From contig NC_133897.1 of NCBI RefSeq assembly GCF_964199755.1, positions 74,128,080-74,192,079 of the forward strand: 64,000 nt of DNA. The letters are read 5' to 3'. This document shows, piece after piece, positions 36,601-48,849 of the stretch. Below the pieces are notes generated by a model. The model was not told the origin of the DNA and did not search any database. It was given only the letters and a program-made list of their open reading frames with translations. This DNA is from Larus michahellis (lineage: Eukaryota; Chordata; Aves; Charadriiformes; Laridae). The stretch's first letter is position 1; every line of letters begins with the position of its first letter. The position numbers and the translations under genes were made by a program.

Positions 36601-38879
36601 CAGCAGATGTGGCTAGCAAAGACTTCAAGGAAGACTCAGCAACCTGGTAGGTATCAAACGATGCTGGCGACAATCTTTTACAATTGTTCTGACCACCTTC
36701 CTCAGGCTCACACTGGGCCAAGTATGCACAAATTTCTGCTAGACAGAAGAGATACTTGCAGGAGGAAAAAGAGAAACCAAGTGGAGACTGCCTCTCTTAT
36801 TCAGCCTTCCTTGTACAAACACTGCACGAGAGAGAGGCCCATTTCAGAAGGACAGGAACGGGGATAGCGATAGGAAATGGGAACAAGGAGTAGGAAATAG
36901 CACTCTGTTAGCAGCAGCAGTGCTCCGTGAGCTCTGGCTGAGCAGATGACAGGCAGCAGAGAGTCCTCAACTAACTAAATTCAAATCAAGCAACCGCCAG
37001 CTCCCAAGGCATCTGCAATCCTAGACCTGCCTGTCATCGCTTTGCCCAAAATCTTCCCCCAGGCACGGACAACTTAGCTCTCCGTGAACCCAAACTGAAC
37101 TGGATTGATAGCTGCCTTTGTAGAGCTCAAATCACTAGAACAAGAATTTCAGATCTGACTTGACGTTAATAGCCAATAGATCTTAAACATGAAACTAAGC
37201 ATAAAGCAAGCAGCTAAAGTCAGGCTGAGCACAAGAAAGACTCTTGCTACGTGTTGTGGCAAAAAATCTGCTCCTCTGTGTGAGCCTCTGTCCTACCCCT
37301 TCCTCTGAGAGAGCGCTGCACTCATGAAAGGTTACTCCATCCAGAGCAGGCTGCCTTCTTGCTCCCCTCTCTCCCTCCCATACTCTGCCTCTCTGCTTAA
37401 CGGCTCATCTCGCAACCCACACAGTTCCTGGCCTTTAAGCCCAGTTTATATCCGATTTCCAGCCAATCAGCTTTTTCCCGCTGATGGGCATCTGCTCTAG
37501 GCTTCTCACCGTTCCCAGGCCCCCAGCCCATCAACATTGGGGCAATTCCTCAGCACACTGTTCACACCTCCTACGAGTGACTGCAGACTTCTCTCGCAGA
37601 CCAGGTGTCAAGCGTGTCCTCCTTCCCCTCCTCTTTATCCTCCCCCTCCCCTCACTTCTTTCCTGACATAACTAACTCCATGTGGTGCTTCTCAAACTGC
37701 AAATCTGGTGTCTTTGGAGCCTGAGATTATCTCTAAAATGACTGGAGGAGAGGAAGGCTGTACAGACTCCTCTAGGCTTGTATAAATCGAAAGGACATCC
37801 TTCTCCTTTTCCTCCTGCTGATTTTTAAAATAGAGCTATCAGTTTTCCATATAGTCATCCTGCCTGACTTAATGAGCCATTCTCTTCAAAGACTTCACAT
37901 TAACATGTTTATATATTTGTTTGCCTGGCTGGGTTCTTTACCAAGTGTGCCTTTGGTTCAGGTGCTCCCAGCAGACCGCTGCTCTGCCAGCCTGCAGGAA
38001 GCTCTCCATTCATTGCAGCTGCGTCCCCAAATTATGTTCTGCGACTCATTGCTTCTGGGGCAATTGCTCAACTGTAATAAGCAGGAACTTAGCATAAATC
38101 GGATGTTTTCCTACAGAACCCCTTAACACCGTGCCTCAGAGAGGCTGGCATCGGTCTCATTCTTAGCAGTTTTGTTTCTGCAGTATTAGCTGAAGATCCC
38201 AGCAGGAGGATTACTTAAGTGTAGAGGCCAGGCTAAGATATCCCGCTAACCTAGGATGTAGCTAGGAAGGCTGATGTTAAAGATGCAGGGAGCACCAAGA
38301 GTTTCGGGGCATAGCCCTAAAAGAAGGGATGGACGGTAAGCTAATTTTATACAGTTTTCATTTTCAATAAGGGCTCCTGGCAAGCCAATGCTGTCCTTGC
38401 CAGAAAAGGGATGTCTGATCTGCTTTATTAACTCTGCGATAAAACCTGTTTTCAGCGTCAGGGTCATTTCAGTGACTGCTGCTACAAGATCCACACCTGC
38501 AGGGCTTTTCTCCTCTCATTTGCCCCTGTGCTGGGTAAACTTGAGTTTTGACTGGGGTGGCAGCCGCAAGTACGCAGGCAGGGCAAGTGAGCCTGCCTAC
38601 TGTTCCTACATTGTCGAAAGCTTCCTGTGAAATTGGATTAGCAGTTAAATGTTGTGTGACAAAGCTTTATGTTCCAGGTTTTGTAGATGTTCTCAAGAAA
38701 AAAAAAAAAATCACTTGTCAAACTCTTTCTGTATCGTTTGGGGACAATTATAGTATCGCCAGATTAATTACAGTGTTTCTACAATGCTCTCCTCTTATTC
38801 TACTATTAAAACACAGCAGAAATCAGAGTCTGTTTTGACCTTTATTCAGAGCCTCCTGTTAAAGTGACTTTCACAACAG
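27671..38879. other. Intergenic DNA
   Basis: No gene is supported. It contains T-rich runs (for example 28,221-28,250) and scattered short open frames, the longest 161 codons at 28,537-29,022 with no family signature. Some AT-rich stretches with homeobox-type cores (for example near 29,040-29,340) could be conserved non-coding DNA, but this cannot be judged from one genome. Confidence 0.6.
28221..28250. repeat. T-rich pyrimidine run
   Basis: Thirty bases of T with four C residues, on the plus strand. Confidence 0.85.
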
Positions 38880-39250
38880 AACCCAATTTGTCACATTTTA
38901 TTTGTACTTTAATTTTATTATTAACAGATTAATGAAGCTGGTAATGGGTTTCCCGATGCTCCCTTTGGAAACGTGAACTGTGTCCCTTCCTTACATCAAT
39001 CTGCTGTCAGCAGATGAAGTGCCTTTGCAAAATGCTATTAACTGTTACTAGAAGCAATTAGTCAAAATAGCAAGTCAGCTTCAAAAGGAGAGACTCCAGA
39101 TTCCCTCAGTGCATTAGGAAAAGCGCATTAGTAGGATTTAGTCGTGCCAGCAGACACGAGCTTTAGGCCCTGCAGTAGGTGTCTGGGTTAATGACATGTA
39201 GAAATGCAAATGTATCGACTTTAATTTGCTTGAAGGAGCAATGCCAGGTT
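38880..39250. promoter_or_regulatory. Candidate conserved non-coding element with octamer motif
   Basis: A repeat-free, moderately AT-rich stretch with no open frame. It carries a perfect POU octamer ATGCAAAT (39,204-39,211) and several homeodomain-type cores (ATTAATGA, CAATTAGT, TTAATGACA). Motif density is suggestive only. Conservation was not tested. Confidence 0.25.
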
Positions 39251-41009
39251 AAAAAAAAAAAACCACAAAAAACCACTTACCGGTGTCATTAACAGCAAGC
39301 CCCATCATGCCAGGAAAACCCATGCCTTAAAAATCCATGAGTCAAATCCTGGCCCTCCTGAAGGCAGTAGGAGGTTGCTCCTGACAACACTGAGGCCAGG
39401 CTTTGTCTTAATTTTCTGGCCCAAACAATTATTTTAAAAGTATTCTCCCTCAGCCTCCAAAGCACCAAAGTCCAACCGCTTCCCAGACGGCTCCCTTTTT
39501 TATGCCAGTGCCAGAAAGTCACAAGATAATTCCTAGAGAGACGTGCACAAACCTAGATTGAGCTCTATTTCCCCCCAGTTTGGCACCATCATTATGCGGA
39601 CAGCTTATAGTCTGGTCAGCACTCCAACATGGGGCTGACAAAAATTGCATTATCGTACACACACAAAACATAAAATGTGCTCAATAAATGGTCCCTAATA
39701 GGATGAAGTAGGAGTTTGAACTCTTTCAAGGCACTAGCTGGCACCTGGTTAAAAAGCCATGAGTCCTCTGCTGCCTCACCACTGCCCTGGATGAAGTGAC
39801 AGCATCAGGTGAGGCAGAGGATCAGGTATAATATCCTACATGCCCAGCAGAGTTTCAACCACTCGTTCTGGCATGCTTACCTGCCACCTAAAACCTGCTT
39901 TCCAGATTGGACAGACCAGCAACTGCCCGCTCCTCTTTCTCTCGAATGTTGGAAAACGATGTTACCAGTCATTTGTGATGCATTGCTAATTACATGGTCC
40001 AACTAAAGGCAGAAGGTCACGAAAACAACAGAAATACCATAGATTATGAAAAATGAAAAGATTATCCATTTCTTCTCAGGACTGGACAATGAGGTTTCTG
40101 TCTCTATGCAGAAGGAGAATCTTTTTCATGTTATTTGGCCCTTCTTCCTTCAAACCCAGACCCGCCATCCTCGGATGGTTGCAGTGGCCCTGACAGCTGC
40201 CCCAACCAGGGACATTGCAGCAAGGGGCAAACTCTGGTCTGAGTTCACGTGCCTCTCGCAACCGTGCAGCATGCTGATACTCCTACACCGGGGTTTTTTT
40301 GGGGGGCAGAGAACAACTCGGCATCAGACCTTGCTGACATTTTTCCTTGAAGAAAACATCAACAGCTGAACCCCACCTAAGGACTCGGACAAACTATAGT
40401 CTGGATTAAAAACAACACCCTTAATTCTCATTGATTAAGAATATGCGGATCTAATGATTTTGCTGAGTATTTGCAGAGCGTATTCCTGCTGGGTATTCTT
40501 CCCTCCATTGCCTTCCAGTGAGTGTTCACAGTGCATAAGGTTAAAAGTGTTTCTTTTCCCCTCCAAGCACAGAGGCTAATACAAGAAAAGTGTAGGACTA
40601 AAAGCCCAATACAATCCACTCTAAGATGTAAGAGCAGCACATTTTATCTTCCTTTTATATGAGCTTAATGACAGAAAAAGGACAGTCCTTTAGTCCTTCA
40701 TTGAGCTATTTCCACTGACTGGAGGAACAACTTCTTGAAAAACACAATATATTGTTCAAACACTTCCATAAAAATGGTCTCTCCAACTATTTAAACACAT
40801 TGTCCGTTGTCTTGGATCAAACACGGCTCTTACACTTAAACATAAGGATTAAAAAACACCCATTAAAAGGAGAGTTTAAAAATCTATTTTTAAAAAAAGT
40901 TCAGAATCTTAAAAGACTAATTATTTGTGCAATCTTCAAGATCAAATGCTGCTGAAATGAAGACTTGTCATGGTTTCAGCTTTAACTGCTTTATCAGATA
41001 AAACCTGCG

Positions 41010-41100
41010 TTCAAAGATTGTAAGGGGAGAAGAGACTACTCTCAGATAATCTAGTTTGACCTCACGACCTTAGGTTTTGGCATTTCACTGGTATAGAATC
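41010..41100 (+). repeat. Probable old amniote repeat fragment
   Basis: The words TTCAAAGATTGTAAGGGGAG, AGATAATCTAGTTTGACCTC and ATAGAATC, in this order, resemble the common reptile/bird repeat 'aaggccagaagggaccattatgatcatctagtctgacctcctg...catagaa'. It is short and diverged, and unnamed. Confidence 0.45.
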
Positions 41101-41435
41101 TTTTCAGTTGTTCGTATAGATAAATGGAAAATCGAATAAAACCATCAAGAACACAACAGACTGCATAAATGTGAAAAAACCAGATCATGTGTTTTCATGT
41201 TCCTTTAATTTGCGTGTTTGTAGGCAAGGCTCAATACTTAAATGGATAGTACCAAGTCCTCCGCTGCGCAGTCGGTGCAGCTCTGCTGAAGCTTACGGAT
41301 GTCATCTTCCATCAGATGAGGATCTAGCCTGAAGAGCTTCCAACTGCAAGGGAGAACTAAGTAAGTACAAAAGTGCAAATACTTCGAAAGGGTAATTTGT
41401 AGGAGATTCTGTGTAAACTAAATGATTTCCAAAGC

Positions 41436-41467
41436 CTCTCTTTTTTTTTTTTCTCCTTTTTTTTTCC
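41436..41467. repeat. T/C-rich run
   Basis: Low-complexity pyrimidines: T12, TCTCC, T9. Confidence 0.85.
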
Positions 41468-44400
41468 TGCCTGCTGTTTCTTTTATTGCTTAGGATTGTG
41501 TTCACCATGCCAATTTTCAGCAGGACAGGAGGGAGAAACTGGGATGCTTTTCTTTGTGTGTGTCTTTTCTAATATGTTTGAGCTGTCTGATGTCTTCATA
41601 TCTAATACATTCTGGATCTTTGATCTGAGTTGGAGGATGTCTCAAGGAAGAACGATGATTCACAGGAAAACAGGATATCCACAGGGGAGCCAGTTACCCA
41701 GTCCAGCAGAATTAATCAGCATTAGGTGTGTGAGCTCTTGCTCTGTAACACTGTAAATAAGAAAGAGTCACAGATGATTATAGGTATGGGAATAAACAAA
41801 GAAAGAGAGAAACACAATTTAAACCCCTCAGTGTCAAAAACGGTTTCTGAATCACCCACTTGACTTGTTGGTGGAGCAAAACTCTCCGGTGTCCAGATGA
41901 AAACATGACTTCTGTTTTGCAAAGAGGCACTGTTTCAACATTTGCTTCTGTTCTGGCTCCTAGGTTGTTTTTGCAAACCAGGGACACACCTAATGCTGGG
42001 TAACAGGGCTGGAATACAGGACGCTGCCTTCCTGCGCCCGGACAAACCCAAGAGCCTGGTTACAGTGCAGTGCTCTCCCTGGCTTGCTCTGCCTTGCAGC
42101 CCAGTTTCTCTCTTTTTCCTTACACTCACATTTTCAGAGAAAAGCCCTTGTGGTTGCTTTGTATGAAGGACATGATCTCCCTGCACGCAAAGTCTGCCCG
42201 AGGCATGGAGAGCCATGCAGAACCAAGCTGCAGTGTTGCTAGGTCCTGTGGTGGACAGCCGGCTGCCAGAAGGGCAGCAGCTCAGGCCAGGGAGTTTTTC
42301 AGTGTTACCAGGAAGAGAGCTGTAGGGATTTTCTATTCAAAATTGATCTGTCAAAAATTTCTGTCAGAAGGTGCCTTTTAATCCTCCCTTTTGACAGAAA
42401 AGTCAAAACTTAATGTGCCTTGGTCATAAGGGATGGGAAGCGGGGGAAGTCTCAAGACGGTGGCTTTCCATTTGACCACCTAAGTTCTGGGTAGGGCCTG
42501 TTGATGGTGCCTAACTCCTTTTTCGAAATCTGCCCCTGCGCGAGGCCCAGCGCTGAGCACAATCCCTGCTGGCACACCATGGCCCTGTGCTCCTTGGGTG
42601 TGGGTGGAGGTTTGCGGTGGTGCTGCCTCTGCGCTGGTCCCTCACTGCGTGTGCAGGTCCAGCCATCACTCCTGCCTCGCACGGGCATCCGGGGGAACGC
42701 CAATCATGAAAGTGGTGCTTTCACAAGCACAAGCCCTGTGCTAACGAGAGGGCTGAGAACTCACTTCCATGGCTGCATACGGAGCAGTGAGCTGATGGGG
42801 TGGGGAAGGACTCTTAGCGGCCAACCATTTTATTAGAGAGCTGCTGTATATGAGATGCACCTGTATCACCTATGTCAAATAATGTTTTGTTTCGCAGAAG
42901 GAGGAATCCTATTTAGGTACCAACACCAAAGCACCTTAGACGTGAATGACCTGCAACTGGTTTCCATGGAACTTCTAAAGCCCCAGAGGGATGTTGTAAC
43001 CACATAACAACAAAAAGAGGAAATGCTAGGGGTATTTGACTACAAACAGCCTGCAGTTGGCCTGTTTTTAGCACAAATGCCTCACGCATGGTAATGGATT
43101 TCAAATACACTAAAGAGTACAGCCACAAAACCAAACAGGCCTTAACATTTGACCTTATTGGGGAAAACAAGCCTACTATTACCAGAGAAAACTAAGCATG
43201 CCGAGCTAATTGACTCATCTTAGGACAAGTCTTGTGTCCATGACTGAACTGTAGGAATGTAAAGCCTTGCCATCATTCAGCCAGCATGGTTTCCTCAGAT
43301 CTCACACGGAATATCTGAAAATCACCATCCACCTCCTAACATTTTCAACATTTTGAGTACTCTGGCCAGTACAGAGAGCAGATGCGGAGGGACAAACATA
43401 ACACCAGCAACATCTTTGCCATAAGGGGTTGTTTTTTGATTCAGCATTTCTGGGATGAAACACGAACACAAAATCAATTAATTATATGCTATTACATTCT
43501 TGTTGCTGTTTGCTCATCCACCCACGGACATTCCACATAAAATTACCTAATAATAAATTTGAAGTATTTTAAAGTAGCTTGTTTTTATCCTAAGCCAGTA
43601 ATAGAGTTAGCAATCCAGTGTCTAGACCTAAGACAGCAGTCTCATCCTCAAAGATGTAAGCCATAAATGGTTTCTGTGTGGTTTAAGTCTCAGGTATTTT
43701 ATGTATCATTAAAAATGGCCATCCGTAGGTGCCGAGACTGCTTGTAAGGTGCTCCTTACAAAATTCCTTAAGACATGGAAAGACAATTCTAGACACATTT
43801 TTTTAAGACATTCATAATTTAACATTCCTAACTAGAGACTGACCACAAGACTGACCATCACCTAAAATGGATGAACACCTATCGTTCGTATTATAAACCG
43901 TGAAAGCAAGGTAAGGACTCCCTGCTATGAGATGTAACTGGTCTCAGAGGATCTTTCAAAAGCAACAGCAGCAGTGGCCTGTCAGATAAATCAGCGGAAG
44001 GCTACCTTGAGCAAGCACTTTTACTTGTACATTGTTTGGTTTCCCTGGCTTTTGGCAAGTCACTTGTGCTAAAACTCAGCATTTTTTATTCAGATTTGAT
44101 GAAACCATCCCCATGTTAAACATATGTTTGAAAAGCAGTTTACAGGTTTAAACTAAAGTGTTTATAAACTGTTAGTGAGGATTATCTTGCAAAAAATGAG
44201 GACTTCTGGAATAAGCTGTATAGTGACAAATTCATTTTATATTCTGTTTAATATACATGTCAGTAAACTCGAGGCCTGATAAATCTGTTTATTAAGAACC
44301 CATACAGAATGTTTAGCTAAGTGTAAAGCATGGTATGTCTTTGTTTTATGGTATTTCTTTGTTTTTTGGGGTGGGCCAGAATGCGTTCAGCCTAAGTACG

Positions 44401-45625
44401 TACGTTGTCTGAAATGAAACACATGTGATGTGCATTTGACTTTGCTTGTATGCAAAACACTGCTGTCAGACTTTTGGGCAGGGGACTGGCAGATATGGAC
44501 CAATTGTGGGCTACTCTAGCCTCAGGGCATAATTTATGGAGCAAAAGTGTGAACAGCAGCAGTAATCAATGCAGGGCAGGGCATACCCGAACCTAGTAAG
44601 TTTGTTTTATTTCAGCTATGGCCCAGAAGTTGAGTCGCGTCTGGGGTTGTAATGCTACAGATCAAGAAATCTGAGAGCAGGTGCAGTAAAAGTGGCTGTC
44701 TCTGGTTTAGGTCTTGTCCTAAGAAGTGACAGGTAGGTCATGCTGTAGTTTATTAAAGCCCACACGGGGAATGTAGACACATTTAATAGAGTCCACATTC
44801 CAAAACCGATATTGTTATATGGAGAGCAGGGGAACACGCCGCCTTCAAAATCAGATACCCACATCACCAGCGAACAGCACGTATTGCAATGAGAAATCAA
44901 TCGAGATCTGAGTTGAAAGAGAAGAGCTACAGGCTACTTGTTGATTCTTTTTCTAGTGAGGGCTTTTGGCAGATAACAGGGAAGCATCTGCGTGGGTCTC
45001 CCAGAAGCTGACCATGCCATGTCCTTACTGTAGCTGTATTTGTACTCAGCCTTTAGCTAGCACCTGCTTGCACCCTCTTCACGAGTATAGGTTGTGGGAA
45101 GATGCCAGACTCTGCCTGGGTGCACTGAGGAGCAACACTTGCCCCGGCCTTTTAATGTTTAAACAGCTGTGCTGGATTTGCCAGAGGGTGTCTGACGGAG
45201 TTGTCAAAAATTGATCCCTGAGTAAACAGGCCCGGTGCTATTTACTCCAATTCAGCTGTGATAATTTACACCATCTGAAGAGCCGCCTAATCCTGCACTG
45301 GCAAAATCTCTGAGGTGTTTGCTGTTGACTTAAACAGAAGGATTCTTTGGCAAGGGGAGCGCAATTTCCCCACCACTAATGACTCAGGACAAGACAGTAA
45401 AGATACCACGCAATTTAAAACAAAAGGAATTAATTCAGAATGAAAGCAAAATCACTAACACAGTGGTCACAGGCTTGCGCCGATGCAGGACACCCATGTA
45501 CACTGACACATAGTACAGATGTTGGTTACATGCATGATTAAAATGAAAGTGCTAGACCCTAATGGAGGAGAGGTATGGAGTTTAACCTTCTCTCAGGTCT
45601 GGTCACACTCCTAGTTTGTTGTGGG

Positions 45626-45640
45626 TTTTTTTTTTTTTTT
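45626..45640. repeat. T15 homopolymer
   Basis: Fifteen T residues on the plus strand; on the minus strand an A run. Confidence 0.9.
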
Positions 45641-46739
45641 CCCAGTTGCACAAGTTGTAGAGGCACCTCAAGTAATATCCATTTGGAAACATGCTAGAGG
45701 GACGGGAAACAATATAATGTTCAGGACCACAAACATCTATCTTCCAGAAAAGTGTGATTTCCTCCCAATTCCATTTGAGCAAGGTTAGATATATCTGCAA
45801 CTACCCGCTAATGTTTTCATTGGTAGTGGAGATCCTCCTTCAAGTACGGCTTGTGCTTTGCCTGGCAGTGTGAAGATTGCTCACTATCAATCAGTACTCA
45901 TTCTCTTGGTCCTTTCTCTCTATTGCCCTGCTATTAACTTACCAAATGACACATGTCTTAACATTCCTCTTTATGACATATCTGTTGTCTTGTCATTCTT
46001 ATTCTCCAAGATACTGCTTCCACCTCTTCACCCTGATGTCTTCAAAACACCTAGAACAGAAAAGAGACACAGGTAGTTTGGCTGATTCACCAGGTTGAAT
46101 TTTCTGTTAAATTAATGACTTCCTCGAATTAATTCTTAGAATATGAGCACACCACCAATTGCTAGTCAAGTAAATATTTAAGATGTATATAGAGTAAATC
46201 TCTGGAGTTTCTAAACGGTTATTAAAATCAGGACTTCGGGGCACGTGAAACAGCAATTTCTTACTCCCTGCTTCCTTATAAAACTCAGAGAAATGGTAAT
46301 ACTTGTGATGGCATTCAAAATTTTGGAGATAGTTTTACTTTGCTGTAAACCTATTTGATCCAGTCGTCGTGGTTTTTGTCATGCTGTAGACAAACATGCT
46401 CAAATTAATTAGCATAGTTCTAATTTACTGGTAAGCGTCCATTTTAAAGATGCTAAAACTGATGCAAAATTTCTTGAGTTCATTAACTACAAGCCTTCAC
46501 CTGATTATACTACCAAAAATTTTGGGCTCTCAAAGTGTATGTAATGCAGCAATGATTTGGGTTTTTTTAGCTTTGGCTGGTTCAGGTAATTTCACATTTG
46601 GTATAAATGATAACGATGTAAGACACGTTGACATCACTACATGTTTATAAAAAGAACATACAAATGCACAGCTGACATTTTACACAGCGGTTGCACGTAA
46701 GACACTCACAAATTTGAAGTCCGTCGCTGTGGGGTGCCG

Positions 46740-46783
46740 AGTACTCTCAACTCTCATTAAATTCAGTGCGAGTTGAGAGTGCT
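46740..46783. repeat. 11-bp inverted repeat with 16-base loop
   Basis: ACTCTCAACTC at 46,743-46,753 pairs exactly with GAGTTGAGAGT at 46,770-46,780. One or two further pairs extend outside a G-T wobble. It could fold as a small hairpin in either transcript strand. Confidence 0.8.
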
Positions 46784-47954
46784 TCGTGGTTCAGGTGCTC
46801 GGGCCCTCAGCGAGGCTCTGCACAGTAAGGAATTATACCAACATTCACGTCTGAGCCGAGAGTGATTTCTCCTTTCTAGTACGTGCGTTCCTAATTGCTG
46901 GATTAGTACAATTGGCTGATAATCACAGTAATATAAATGATTTTCTAGTACTGAAGTGCTCATTCTGAAAGTTAATAAAGCTCACTCGACATCGCCTACA
47001 GTTTTACAACACACCGTAATGGAATAATGTAATGAGTACAATGTGAGTATAGTACAAAAGCCGAAGTAAAGTTAAAAATGGATCTAGGATAGTGCTGTTC
47101 TTGAATACGAGCAGTACAAGGTATGAATTACTTCTTTGAGCTGGGTACAGGAGTTAATCTGTGAACAACGCAGCCCAGCTCACATTCACGTTCACTCTTG
47201 ATTTTTTTTCTCCAAGATTCGCTTCCTACCCGTTTCTTCCAGTTGTTTTATATGTGTCTCAACCTTGTTATTTCCATAAAGGTGATCATGACTTAAATTT
47301 ACATCTTCCAGTTTTCTACTGGAATGTGGTTGTTAAAATGGTTTTATAAACTTCTGTAAGAATGTGATGTAAAGACACAGCAGCAAACCAACTCTATTTA
47401 AAAATTACAGCACGAATCCCAGGCCAATTTGAAACTTTCAGAAACGTGTAGCCCTGTGATGTGTAAGACTTATCTCCTGCAGTAGTTGAACACCTTAAAA
47501 ATTTATTGGTAACTTTAAATTGTTTTCACTATGTGCAAACAGAATTTTATTAAATTTCATTATTCTGGGATCCATACACGTCTTGTATCCCATAATGACG
47601 AGTTTGTTGATATAAGGGCACATTAATTCTATGTGTAAGACTTATAGTCCCTTTTTTTGCCCTGCATGAATAAGACAAGGCCGTATTTAGGGAGAAATTG
47701 GCTTTGTCTACCTGTAAATGAAGATCACGTGAAATGCAGTCTCATAAGAAGTTGATGGTAATTGGTAATGCCAAATCCTCATTACAGCAGTACCATTTTC
47801 ACCAACTGTATGGCGGATTTTGTAATTAAGAACACACAAAGAATTATTCCTTTCTTGCGTAACAACATTTTAATGTCAATAAAAAGTGGTTTTATAGTTC
47901 AAGATTACAAATAAAAAAATATTTCATCTTGACCCTTTTGCTATTTTCCCTCAG

Positions 47955-48122
47955 GGAAGTCTTCAAATGTTAGTTAGGAAGTGTTAGAAACACGAGGTGG
48001 ATGGATGCTCGCTCTACAAAAAGCTGAAGGACTCCCTCCCCACTTTGCCATCGCCGGATGTTTTGAAACGGAAGGTTTTGCTCCAAGAGAGCCTGAAGAG
48101 CATCTGCTTTCTCTCGTGGCAG
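47955..48122 (+). other. Exon-like island, unknown transcript
   Basis: A pyrimidine-rich acceptor (TTTTGCTATTTTCCCTCAG) ends at 47,954 and a good donor (CAG|GTGAAA) follows 48,122. The enclosed 168 bases are richer in GC than the flanks. The frame from 47,997 reads with coding-like composition (GCSLYKKLKDSLPTLPSPDV and on) but is closed upstream by a stop at 47,985-47,987. It could only be a first coding or a non-coding exon. I recognise no homologue. It lies on the strand opposite HIVEP1, just past that gene's 3' end. Confidence 0.22.
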
Positions 48123-48480
48123 GTGAAACCACGTGGGCATACACCACCACCGGATCCTTTCAAGCTGAACGCAGCTGGAAGGGTACTAAAAGGAAGGAGT
48201 CAAGCGCCTCTCCGACTACCGGGGCTGCATCAAGAAGGCACAACATAAGCAATGGTAAAGTCAGTAAACAAAATTTTACTGTAATATTTCATAACACAGA
48301 TACTGTATTTCTCTTTTAAGTGTAAAGCTACCGTCTTACACAAGAAAGATGGACAGACCCTTTTCCAAGACTAATATGGATACAATAAATATGGAGTTTT
48401 ACATACTAGATCTGTACACAGAAACTTTGTCCCACAGCCATAAAAATTTACATTTAACAGTGCAACATATAATTTAATCC

Positions 48481-48486
48481 TTTATT
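48481..48486 (-). terminator. HIVEP1: HIVEP1 polyadenylation signal AATAAA
   Basis: AATAAA on the minus strand within GATAAATAAAGG, 364 bases past the stop codon. It is the first canonical signal after the coding region on this strand that I found. Confidence 0.6.
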
Positions 48487-48540
48487 TATCTGACATAGGA
48501 TGTTTACTTACTAAACACAAGCAACTACCTGGTTTTAATA

Positions 48541-48578
48541 TACATATTTTATATATATATATTTTATATATATATATT
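48541..48578. repeat. AT-rich imperfect palindrome
   Basis: Two blocks of alternating TA joined by TTTTA units. It is self-complementary, so it can fold in the HIVEP1 3' UTR. Confidence 0.85.
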
Positions 48579-48849
48579 CAACAATCTGTACAGGTTTCTA
48601 AACATAAAACTCCAAAAAGGCACAATCGTCTATACAACATGTACAAAAATGGCTGGAGCTGACAAGAAACAACAATTATTGGTCAAGAGTTCATGATTGC
48701 ACGAAGATTAGTAATGGGTTTGTGTCAGAAAAATGTGCTTTAAGGAAAGGGAGGTTTGCAAAGAAACCTGTAAGTGTTATAAAAAAACCAAAACAAAACG
48801 AAACAAAAAAAAACAACCCAAAAAATAAAAACACAATGAAAAACAAAAA

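Larger units (their letters stand above)
39251..47954. other. Intergenic DNA 3' of HIVEP1
   Basis: No gene is supported. A perfect AP-1 motif TGACTCA lies at 45,380-45,386 in repeat-free sequence. Simple repeats and hairpins are listed separately. All open frames are under 115 codons. Confidence 0.6.
48465..48849 (-). other. HIVEP1: HIVEP1 3' untranslated region
   Basis: From the stop codon to about 16 bases past the AATAAA at 48,486-48,481. The first 70 bases of the mRNA strand are almost only G and U with long U runs. An AT dinucleotide block lies at 48,541-48,578. A length of about 385 bases is plausible for this gene. The end is inferred. Confidence 0.65.
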
